Source: Trueperaceae bacterium
Lineage (GTDB): Bacteria; Deinococcota; Deinococci; Deinococcales; Trueperaceae
Direction: 5' to 3'
Length of the DNA: 8,559 nt
NCBI GenBank assembly: GCA_003567075.1
Contig: PXAU01000064.1
Span: forward strand, 1 to 8,559
This document shows positions 1 through 5,582 of this stretch, piece after piece. Under the pieces are notes generated by a model. It made no database searches. It worked only from the letters and a program-made list of their open reading frames with translations, and was not told where the DNA came from. The position numbers and the translations under genes are program-made. Numbering within the stretch: position 1 is the first letter of the stretch; every line of letters starts with the position of its first letter.

Positions 1-794
1 AGCTGCGTCAGTCGGTCGTCGACGTTGCGCTCAGCGGCCTCCATGGCCGCCAGCCGTGCCGCGTTCTCCGCCGCCTGCGAGGCCGCGAAGGCGCGCACCA
101 GCACGTGCGCGAGGTGCTGCCGGACCAGGCTCTCCACGAGCAGCCGGCCATCCACCCCGGTCATCGGCAGCCGCGGCGAGGGCCACTCGCGCTCCCGCAG
201 CGAGCGCAACCAAGCGAGGTCGATCGGGAGGAGTTGCAGTTCGATCGGCTCGTACTGCACCCCGGTCGTCGGTTGATGGTGGATGACGAACACGCGCTCC
301 ACCTCGTGCTCGTACTGCCACGCCTGCACCTGCGCCACCACCTCCGCCACGGCGTCCTCGGTGGCGTCCATCGTGCCCGGCAGCGGCAGCGAGCGCTCGA
401 CGCCGTAGCCGAGCTGCGCCAGGCGGGGCCGCAAGCGCTTCCCGGCCACCATGATCCGCGGTGCTCCCCCGCCTTCCTCGAGCGCATCAAAGCGGTCCGC
501 GGCGAAGCGGGCCAGGCGGTCGTTGAAGGGTCCGCACAGACCGTGGTCGGAGCCGAACAGCACCGCGCCCCAGGCGTCCGAGCCGCGCGGCAGCAGCACG
601 TCGGCCAACTCCGGCTGCCGCTGCAGCAGCACCTGGAAGGCGAGCTCGAGGGTGGCGACCGACTCGTCGAGCGCCACCACCGCGCGCCGTACCTGCGCGA
701 TGCGCACCGTCGCCAGCGCCTTCATGGTCTGCACCACCTTGCGCAGCGTCTCGGTGCTCTGGATCCGACGCCGCAGCGTCTCAGGCGTCGCCAT
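1..794 (-). CDS. atpG: N-ATPase F1 subunit gamma (partial, C-terminus beyond window)
   Basis: This is the central rotor stalk of the F1 ATPase, which couples rotation of the c ring to catalysis in the alpha/beta hexamer. I read 264 codons from an ATG at 794 to the window edge with no stop. Residues 5-40 form the typical N-terminal helix (TLRRRIQSTETLRKVVQTMK). GSDHGLCGPFN at 81-91 matches the conserved strand-loop after the first Rossmann-like strand of gamma. The C-terminal helix carries ENAARLAAMEAAERN at 243-257, matching the conserved C-terminal gamma motif. Judging by family length, about 25-35 residues are missing. The start is supported by a GGGGGTGA Shine-Dalgarno-like stretch a few bases upstream and by a 14-base overlap with the end of atpA, which suggests translational coupling. 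It is the last gene of the atpDCQRBEFAG order. Confidence 0.93.
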   Translation of the reverse strand, partial: MATPETLRRRIQSTETLRKVVQTMKALATVRIAQVRRAVVALDESVATLELAFQVLLQRQPELADVLLPRGSDAWGAVLFGSDHGLCGPFNDRLARFAADRFDALEEGGGAPRIMVAGKRLRPRLAQLGYGVERSLPLPGTMDATEDAVAEVVAQVQAWQYEHEVERVFVIHHQPTTGVQYEPIELQLLPIDLAWLRSLREREWPSPRLPMTGVDGRLLVESLVRQHLAHVLVRAFAASQAAENAARLAAMEAAERNVDDRLTQ

Positions 795-2376
795 GCACGT
801 CACCCCCGACGCTGCGCGCCACGTCGCGAGCCAGCGCCGTCAGGCGTTCGCGGTCCTCGTCGGTCAGCGCCTCGCCCGCGTCGAGCCGGGCCAGGACGTC
901 CCCGGCCTCGTCGCGCGCACGAGCGCGCAGCGCCGCTTCGACTGCCCGCACCTTCTCGACCGGTACGTCGTCGAGGGCGCCGCTGGCGACGGCGAGCAGC
1001 GCGGACAACTGCTCGCCCACCGGCATCGTGTCGTAGGGGCCCTGGGTGAGCACGACGCGCACGCGGCGGCCGCGCGTGATCGCTCGGCGGGTGTCGGCAT
1101 CGAGTTCGGTGCCGAAGCGGGAGAAGTCCTCGAGCTCCTCGAACTGCGCGTACGAGAGCCGCAGGTCGCCCGCCACGGCGCGGTAGCCGGCGCTCTGCGC
1201 CTTGCCGCCGACGCGCGACACGGAACGACCCACGTCGACCGCTGGCAGGATCCCGCGCGCCGCCAGGCCCGGCGACAGGTAGAGCTGGCCGTCGGTGATG
1301 GAGATGACGTTGGTGGGGATGTAGGCCGAGAGATCCTGGGCTTGGGTCTCGATGATCGGCAACGCGCTCAGCGAGCCGCCGCCGCGCACCTGCGTGGAGC
1401 GCTCGAGCAGGCGCGCGTGGAGGTAGAAGATGTCGCCGGGGTAGGCCTCACGGCCGGGCGGGCGGCGCAGCAGCAGCGACAACTCGCGGTAAGCGCGGGC
1501 ATGCTGCGTGAGATCGTCGTACACGATCAGCACGTCGTGCCCGTCCTCCATCCAGGCCTCGGCGATCGACGTGGCCGCGTACGGGGCCACGTAGCGCACG
1601 CCGGGCGGCTCGTGGCTGCCCGCCACGACCACGCACGTGTACTCCATGGCGCCGCGCTGGCGCAGATCGGTGAGCCAGCGGGCGGTCTCGGAGCCGCGCT
1701 GGCCGATCGCGCATACCACGCAGCGCACGCCGGTGTCGGCCTGGGCGAGCACGGTGGTCAGCGCGAGCGTGGTCTTGCCGGTCTGGCGGTCGCCCACGAT
1801 CAGCTCGCGCTGGCCGCGCCCGATCGGGAAGAGCGCGTCGACCACCTTCATGCCGGTCTTCAGCGGGGTGCGCACGGCCTCGCGCCCGAAGATGGGCGTC
1901 GCGGGCCGCTCCACCGGGAGGCGTCGGCTCGTCGCGACCGGTCCCGCGTCGTCGCGCGGCCGGCCGAGCGGGTCGATCACGCGCCCGAGCAGCGCCTCGC
2001 CCACCGGCACGTCGAGCACGCGACCCGTCCGGGTGACCTCGGCGCCGGCGCCGATGCCGGCGTCGGAGGACAGCAGCACCACGCCGACGTCGTCCTTTCG
2101 CAAGTCGAGCGCGAGCCCTTCCTCGCCGCCAGCGAAGCGCACCACCTCGTCGGCACGCACGCGCGGCAGGCCGCGCACCGAGGCGATGCCACCACCGACC
2201 GACGCCACCACGCCGAGCTCGTCGATCGCCAGCTCCGGGCGCCATGCGCTCGTGAGGCCGGACAAGCGCTCGAGCTCGTGGGCCACGGTGTCGCCGAGAG
2301 CGGCCGGCGCCTCGGCCGCAGCCGTGTGGGGGTCCGGCGGTGGAGCCGCCCCAGGGCGGCGCTCGCGCGCGCTCAT
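781..2376 (-). CDS. atpA: N-ATPase F1 subunit alpha
   Basis: This is the non-catalytic nucleotide-binding subunit of the F1 hexamer, 531 residues and slightly longer than the usual 500-515. Residues 1-35 are a proline/alanine-rich extension. The beta-barrel domain follows (GVVASVGGGIASVRGLP, 55-71). Walker A is GDRQTGKT at 195-202, with Lys201. Walker B is DVLIVYDD at 281-288, followed by the family stretch LTQHARAYRELSLLLRRPPG (289-308). SVSRVGG at 385-391 contains Arg388, equivalent to the arginine finger that alpha inserts into the beta active site. The C-terminal helical domain contains QFEELEDFSRFG. The ATG at 2376 overlaps the atpF stop by 4 bases (ATGA). The upstream Shine-Dalgarno is weak (GGCGG), so re-initiation from atpF is probably the main route. 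Sequence details such as the RPPGREAYPGD stretch fit alpha subunits in general. Assignment to the N-ATPase branch rests mainly on context. Confidence 0.97.
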   Translation of the reverse strand: MSARERRPGAAPPPDPHTAAAEAPAALGDTVAHELERLSGLTSAWRPELAIDELGVVASVGGGIASVRGLPRVRADEVVRFAGGEEGLALDLRKDDVGVVLLSSDAGIGAGAEVTRTGRVLDVPVGEALLGRVIDPLGRPRDDAGPVATSRRLPVERPATPIFGREAVRTPLKTGMKVVDALFPIGRGQRELIVGDRQTGKTTLALTTVLAQADTGVRCVVCAIGQRGSETARWLTDLRQRGAMEYTCVVVAGSHEPPGVRYVAPYAATSIAEAWMEDGHDVLIVYDDLTQHARAYRELSLLLRRPPGREAYPGDIFYLHARLLERSTQVRGGGSLSALPIIETQAQDLSAYIPTNVISITDGQLYLSPGLAARGILPAVDVGRSVSRVGGKAQSAGYRAVAGDLRLSYAQFEELEDFSRFGTELDADTRRAITRGRRVRVVLTQGPYDTMPVGEQLSALLAVASGALDDVPVEKVRAVEAALRARARDEAGDVLARLDAGEALTDEDRERLTALARDVARSVGGDVHGDA

Positions 2377-3263
2377 GTGCCGCCGGTGCCCGCGGCGCTG
2401 GCGCCCGCGGCGGTGGCGCCCGCGGCGCTGGTACCTTCGGGGCTCGCATCGCGCCAGGCCCGCTCCAGGTCCTCGACCTGCGCGCGGGCCGACCAGCCGA
2501 TCCGCACGTCGCCCGCACGCAGCGCCACGCCGGCGAGCAGGTCGGGATCGCGCACGAAGCGCGCGTCCAGCGCTCGTGCGTCGTCGGGGGCTCGCTCGGC
2601 GTCAGCCGCTCGCGCCTGTTTCCTGCCGCCGCCCGCAGCCGTCGTGGCGCCCGCCCGGCCAACCGCCTCGCGGACCGCCGCGAGCAGCGCCTCGCGCTGT
2701 TCCTCGGACGACTCGAACGCGGTCGCGAACGTGAGGTGGCCGTCTCGCACCGCCGCGACGAGGTCCGCGCGGGTGGTGTCGTCAAGATCGTGCAGCCGCT
2801 GCGCGAAGCGTCGCACCGCCCGCGCCTCCAGGTCGTCGTCGGCGAGTTCACGCCAGCCGCGCCGGAGCGCATCGGCGAGGACGCTGGCCACCTGCTGGCG
2901 AACGGTGTCGGCGAGGTCCGTCTGCTCGCGCGCCAGCGCCTCGCGCCAGGCGGTACGCGCGGCCTCGGCTTCGGCACGCGCCTCACGCAGGTGCCGCTCG
3001 CGCTCGGCCTCGGCCTCGCGCTCGATCTCGGCCAGGCGCTCACGCCGGTGGCGCTCGAGGTCCTCGCGTTCGCGCTGCAGCTCCGCTACCCGCGCCTCAG
3101 CCTCCGTGCGGGCACGCTCCGCTGCGGCGTGTTCCTCGGCGATGCGCCGTTCCCGCTCGGCCATGACGCGCTTGATCGGCCGGTACAGGAACGCCCGCAG
3201 CAGCACCAGCAGCAGGACGAAGTTGACGATCTGGGCGACCAGGGTGAACCCGTCGATCGCCAT
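2373..3263 (-). CDS. atpF: N-ATPase Fo subunit b with delta-like C-terminal domain
   Basis: This is the peripheral stalk of the ATPase, which holds F1 static against the a subunit. It has 296 residues, against about 156-170 for a canonical b subunit. Residues 5-27 are the single N-terminal membrane helix (IVNFVLLLVLLRAFLYRPI), with the VNF.LL..LL..FLY pattern typical of b. Residues 33-150 are a highly charged Glu/Arg/Ala coiled coil. Residues 175-270 resemble the C-terminal domain of canonical delta: SSEEQREALLAAVREAVG (185-202), then, after an Ala/Gly/Arg-rich insertion, FVRDPDLLAGVALRAGD (236-252) and a WSARAQVEDLERAW ending. The delta motif is roughly 'vDpsLiGGvvirvGd...S.r..L..L'. The operon has no atpH, so this domain probably supplies that role. 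The protein ends in an (S/T)AAGA repeat tail. The ATG at 3263 has an AGGAGGAGGTG Shine-Dalgarno. Confidence 0.95.
   Translation of the reverse strand: MAIDGFTLVAQIVNFVLLLVLLRAFLYRPIKRVMAERERRIAEEHAAAERARTEAEARVAELQREREDLERHRRERLAEIEREAEAERERHLREARAEAEAARTAWREALAREQTDLADTVRQQVASVLADALRRGWRELADDDLEARAVRRFAQRLHDLDDTTRADLVAAVRDGHLTFATAFESSEEQREALLAAVREAVGRAGATTAAGGGRKQARAADAERAPDDARALDARFVRDPDLLAGVALRAGDVRIGWSARAQVEDLERAWRDASPEGTSAAGATAAGASAAGTGGT
2389..2433. repeat. 15-bp tandem repeat, 3 units, in the 3' end of atpF
   Basis: Three consecutive 15-bp units at 2389-2403, 2404-2418 and 2419-2433 share the plus-strand pattern CCCGCGGCGSTGGYR. They differ at one position in the second unit and in the last two bases of the third. 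On the minus strand they encode the (S/T)AAGA pentapeptide repeated at the C-terminus of the b subunit (about residues 278-293). The 15-bp period keeps the reading frame, so copy number could change without breaking the gene. The tail is small-residue and uncharged, so it is probably disordered. Confidence 0.85.
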
Positions 3264-3267
3264 GCCG

Positions 3268-3278
3268 CACCTCCTCCT
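3268..3278 (-). promoter_or_regulatory. Strong Shine-Dalgarno for atpF, overlapping the atpE stop
   Basis: AGGAGGAGGTG on the minus strand lies 4 bases before the atpF ATG, with its AGGAGG core 6 bases away. It overlaps the TAG stop of atpE, so ribosomes finishing atpE sit on the atpF initiation site. It confirms the start at 3263. Confidence 0.85.
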
Positions 3279-3543
3279 AGCCGCTGACGGCGCCCCAGAA
3301 GGGGTTTGCGAAGATCACGATGAGCGCGATCACGAAGCAGTAGATGGCGGTCGACTCGACCATCGCCAGGCCCACGAACAGGGTCCGGGTGATGGTGTTG
3401 GCCTCGTCGGGCTGCTGCGCGATGGCCTGCAGCGCCTGCGCCAACGCCCGGCCCTGACCCAGGGCTGGGCCGATGGAGCCGATCGCGACGGTGAGGCCAG
3501 CGATGAGGATCGATGCCATGCCGATGAGACCCAAGTCGCTCAC
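3277..3543 (-). CDS. atpE: N-ATPase Fo subunit c (rotor ring proteolipid), predicted Na+-binding
   Basis: This is the ring-forming proteolipid that carries the coupling ion through Fo, 88 residues from a GTG start. Residues 5-42 form the first hairpin helix, with the glycine-rich GSIGPALGQG (22-31). The polar loop is AQQPDEA (42-48). The second helix (51-84) carries the ion-binding carboxylate Glu63 in VESTAIY (62-68). Gln30, Glu63, Ser64, Thr65 and Tyr68 match, in spacing and identity, the sodium ligands described for the Ilyobacter tartaricus c ring (Gln32, Glu65, Ser66, Thr67, Tyr70). I therefore infer Na+ coupling. The GTG at 3543 is chosen because an AGGAGGAGG Shine-Dalgarno lies 7 bases upstream. 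The GTG also overlaps the atpB stop (GTGA), and this start gives the usual short periplasmic N-terminus. The alternative ATG at 3519 has no such site. Confidence 0.96.
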   Translation of the reverse strand: MSDLGLIGMASILIAGLTVAIGSIGPALGQGRALAQALQAIAQQPDEANTITRTLFVGLAMVESTAIYCFVIALIVIFANPFWGAVSG

Positions 3544-4241
3544 GTGTGAGCCTCCTCCTGCGTGCGCGCACGGCGCTCTTGCAGCTCCGTGCCCGACGCG
3601 ATGTAGACGATCGCTAGGATCGCGAAGATGTACGCCTGGATGACGCCGATCAGCAGCCCGAAGGCCTGCATGACGACGGGGAACAGGAGCGGCGCCACCG
3701 ACAGCAGGATGGCCACGATGACGCTGCCGCTCATCATGTTGCCGAACAGGCGCACCGCCAACGCCAGCGTGCGCGACAGCTCGCCGATGATGGTGAACGG
3801 CAGCAGGAAGGGGGTGGGTCGCAGGTAGTTCGCCAGGTACGACCGCAGACCGAGCTTGGCGATCCCGAACGCCGGCACCGCCACGAACACGCACAGCGCC
3901 AGCGCCCCCGCGGTGGTGAGCGAGCCGGTGGGCGGCTGGAATCCCGGCACGATCGCCAGCACGTTGGCGGTCACGATGAACAGGAACAGCGTCCCTACGA
4001 ACGGCAGGTACGGTTCGGGGTCCTGGTTCGTGACCTCGCGGATCTGGTCGAGCAGGAACGTCACGACCGCTTCGAGCACGTTCTGCCCGCGACCGACCTG
4101 GGCGCCGGCCGTGAGCCCGCGCGTCACGAACCAGCTCACGCCCACCAGCAGCACCATCACCACCCAGGTGTAGATGATGGTGGCGCTCACCGTCCATGGA
4201 CCGATCGTGAAGACGGCGATCTCGTCGGGACTGAGGGTCAT
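3540..4241 (-). CDS. atpB: N-ATPase Fo subunit a
   Basis: This is the stator membrane subunit that forms the ion half-channels against the c ring. It has 233 residues, short for subunit a (E. coli has 271) but usual for the N-ATPase type. Hydrophobic helices lie at about 20-40, 79-100, 108-128, 145-165, 170-200 and 203-217. The essential arginine is Arg164 in LAVRLFGNMMSG (161-172), matching the LRLFGN signature that holds E. coli Arg210. The last helix contains GLLIGVIQAYIFAILAIVYI, again typical. The reading frame stays open upstream to 4535, but that extension lies inside atpR. The ATG at 4241 is preferred because it follows a GGGGGTG Shine-Dalgarno by 5 bases, overlaps the atpR stop (ATGA), and gives the family length. 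The 3' end overlaps atpE by 4 bases. Confidence 0.96.
   Translation of the reverse strand: MTLSPDEIAVFTIGPWTVSATIIYTWVVMVLLVGVSWFVTRGLTAGAQVGRGQNVLEAVVTFLLDQIREVTNQDPEPYLPFVGTLFLFIVTANVLAIVPGFQPPTGSLTTAGALALCVFVAVPAFGIAKLGLRSYLANYLRPTPFLLPFTIIGELSRTLALAVRLFGNMMSGSVIVAILLSVAPLLFPVVMQAFGLLIGVIQAYIFAILAIVYIASGTELQERRARTQEEAHT
3551..3559 (-). promoter_or_regulatory. Strong Shine-Dalgarno deciding the GTG start of atpE
   Basis: AGGAGGAGG on the minus strand is 7 bases upstream of the GTG at 3543, inside the end of atpB. It selects the GTG over the in-frame ATG at 3519. A site this strong fits the high copy number of subunit c per enzyme. Confidence 0.85.
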
Positions 4242-4615
4242 GCCACACCCCCTACGGGGCCGTCGCCGGGACGCTGTTCGCCCTCGGTGGCGCGCGCGGC
4301 GCGCGCCTCGCGCCCACCCGGCGGGGCTGGACTGGCGGGGTTGGTCGGCCGCAACCAGGCCGACAGGGCGAAGCGCGCCAGCAGGAAGCCCGCCAGCGAG
4401 GCGGCCAGCGGCAGCGGGCCCGCGCGCGCGAGCAGCACGAACGCGGCCAGCGTTGGCACGGCCCGCACCAGGAACGACACGGCCAGCGCCAGCGCCGGTC
4501 GGCGCCAGCGATCGAGCCGCGCCAGCGTCCACCACAAGCCGGCGAAGTAGAGCCCACCGAGCGCGGCGCCCAACAGCAGCGCGAGCAACGCGACGACAGC
4601 GTTCACGAGCTGCAC
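4238..4615 (-). CDS. atpR: N-ATPase accessory membrane protein AtpR
   Basis: This is a small membrane protein of 125 residues, found only in N-ATPase operons, between AtpQ and subunit a. Three hydrophobic helices are visible at about 4-30, 41-63 and 67-88. Features consistent with the AtpR family are a GxxLGxxYFxGLWWT pattern (16-30) and membrane-embedded arginines Arg51 (SFLVRAVP) and Arg81 (GFLLARFAL). In the family, conserved buried arginines have been suggested to interact with the c-subunit carboxylates. That role is inferred, not shown here. Residues 89-125 are a hydrophilic Pro/Gly/Arg tail, longer than I expect for AtpR and probably disordered. The start is a GTG at 4615, with a GGTCCGGCGG stretch just upstream. 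A second GTG three codons in (4606) is an alternative. The 3' end overlaps atpB by 4 bases. Confidence 0.88.
   Translation of the reverse strand: MQLVNAVVALLALLLGAALGGLYFAGLWWTLARLDRWRRPALALAVSFLVRAVPTLAAFVLLARAGPLPLAASLAGFLLARFALSAWLRPTNPASPAPPGGREARAARATEGEQRPGDGPVGGVA
4289..4307. repeat. GC-only inverted repeat in the atpR 3' end
   Basis: Nine-base arms (GGCGCGCGC and GCGCGCGCC) flank a single base. The repeat lies about 48 bases upstream of the atpB start on the minus strand, inside the region coding the AtpR tail. As RNA it could fold into a very stable hairpin. There is no following T tract, so it is not an intrinsic terminator. It may be no more than a result of alternating G/C codons for Ala and Arg. 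Confidence 0.5.
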
Positions 4616-4630
4616 CCGCCGGACCGCGGT

Positions 4631-5083
4631 TCAGCCCTCGTCGTCATCGAGACCGGCCTCCTTTCGTAACCAGTACCAGGCGTTGAAGCCCCCCAGCGCA
4701 ACCCCTGCGATCATCAGCATGAGCGTCCAGGAGTAGGGCGAGTTGGTGGCTCTGTCGATCCAGACGCCCAAAGCGATCCCGAGCAGGGTCGGGATGGCGA
4801 CCGACCAACCGATCAGGCCGAACATGCCCAGGCCGTAGCCGATGCCATGCCGCCCCTCGCGCCGGGAGCGTTCGCGGCGCTCGCCTTGGCGCGCGACCGC
4901 GCGTGCCATCGCGTCGCGTTCGGCGCGGGCCGGGTCGGCGCGGGCCGGGTCGGCGCGGGCCGGGTCGGCGCGGGCCGGGTCGGCCCGTGGCGTCCCCGAG
5001 CGGGTCACCTCGGTCTGGCGCGCCTCCGTGCGTTCGCGTTCCGCGCGCGGCGCGTCGCGCTTGGGCTGGCGTTCAGGCGCCAT
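4631..5083 (-). CDS. atpQ: N-ATPase accessory membrane protein AtpQ (AtpI-like), with repeat-bearing N-terminal extension
   Basis: This two-helix membrane protein belongs to the AtpI/'ATPase gene 1' type. In N-ATPase operons it sits between epsilon and AtpR and is thought to help c-ring assembly or divalent cation handling. The conserved part is residues 80-142. Helix one spans about 84-107 (GLGMFGLIGWSVAIPTLLGI), followed by ALGVWIDR. Helix two spans about 117-138 (YSWTLMLMIAGVALGGFNAW), followed by the YWLRKE ending. Family members are usually about 90-110 residues; this one has 150. Residues 1-78 form an Arg/Glu/Ala-rich cytoplasmic extension containing four ADPAR units (34-53). The ATG at 5083 overlaps the atpC end by 11 bases and follows GGGAG. 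An internal ATG at 4909 (Met59) would give a normal-length protein but has no clear Shine-Dalgarno. The start is therefore the main uncertainty. Confidence 0.88.
   Translation of the reverse strand: MAPERQPKRDAPRAERERTEARQTEVTRSGTPRADPARADPARADPARADPARAERDAMARAVARQGERRERSRREGRHGIGYGLGMFGLIGWSVAIPTLLGIALGVWIDRATNSPYSWTLMLMIAGVALGGFNAWYWLRKEAGLDDDEG
4921..4980. repeat. Perfect 15-bp tandem repeat, 4 units, inside atpQ
   Basis: Four identical consecutive copies of CGGCGCGGGCCGGGT (4921-4935, 4936-4950, 4951-4965, 4966-4980) occur, with a degenerate fifth beginning at 4981 (CGGCCCG). On the minus strand they encode ADPAR repeated in the AtpQ N-terminal extension. Perfect identity, including third codon positions, points to recent slippage or recombination rather than protein-level selection. 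The array is a candidate variable-number repeat. Confidence 0.97.
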
Positions 5084-5582
5084 AGCGCTCCCGCAGGCGT
5101 CCTAAGCGCCGCACCACGTCGCCCTCGAGGCGCGCCAGGGCGGCCCGGGCCCGCTTCTCGCGCTCGCTGCTGGCGTGGAAGCGCTCGCGCACGGCGCGCT
5201 CGGCCTCCAGCTCGTCGCTGGCTTCGAGCGCCCGCTGGCAGGCGACGCGCACGTCGTCACCGACCTTCACGAGCACGCCGTGGTCGGTGGCGACCACGCT
5301 CTCCGTCCCGTCGGCGCTGGTGAAGGTCAGCAGGCCGGGCACCAGCACGCTGGCCAGGTCGAGATGGCGTGGCAGCAGGCAGAAGCTGCCTTCGGCGCCC
5401 GTGGCCACCACCTTCACGACGGGCCGGTCGATGAGGACCTCGGTGGGCACCGTGAGCAGCAGCCGCAGCGTCCGACCGGCACCGTCATGCGCCGACGTGT
5501 CCTTGGCGCCTCCCACGTCGCGACCCTCGGGCGGCGCGGCGCCCGCAGCGCGCTCGGCAGACGCCCGGCCGGGCACGCTCAT
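5073..5582 (-). CDS. atpC: N-ATPase F1 subunit epsilon
   Basis: This F1 rotor subunit sits at the foot of gamma and contacts the c ring. It has 169 residues, against about 130-140 for most epsilons. Residues 38-118 are the N-terminal beta-sandwich, with LRLLLTVPTEVLIDRPVVKV (39-58), GSFCLLPRHLDLASVLVPG (65-83) and HGVLVKVGDDVRV (101-113). These match the epsilon pattern 'GsfGiLPrHad....l.pG'. Residues 119-169 are a charged helical C-terminal region, the part that can act as a regulatory arm in other epsilons. Residues 1-37 are a Gly/Ala-rich extension with no recognised motif. The ATG at 5582 overlaps the atpD stop by 4 bases (ATGA), which supports it. An in-frame GTG at codon 23, preceded by GAGGG, would remove most of the extension and is a real alternative. 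Confidence 0.93.
   Translation of the reverse strand: MSVPGRASAERAAGAAPPEGRDVGGAKDTSAHDGAGRTLRLLLTVPTEVLIDRPVVKVVATGAEGSFCLLPRHLDLASVLVPGLLTFTSADGTESVVATDHGVLVKVGDDVRVACQRALEASDELEAERAVRERFHASSEREKRARAALARLEGDVVRRLGRLRERYGA

Noticed and set aside
1448..3043. A 531-codon minus-strand frame spanning parts of atpA and atpF.
   Set aside because: It is a shifted frame of two genes whose true frames carry conserved motifs. Its sequence is Arg/Pro-rich and low in complexity.
451..3549. A 1032-codon plus-strand open frame antisense to atpG, atpA, atpF and atpE.
   Set aside because: Its translation is Arg/Ala/Ser-rich with no recognisable domain. It lies opposite well-supported ATPase genes. Long antisense open frames are expected where GC is this high and stops are rare.
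4242..4535. Upstream extension of subunit a to a start at 4535.
   Set aside because: The added residues lie inside atpR in another frame and have no subunit-a features. The ATG at 4241 has a good ribosome site and gives the family length.
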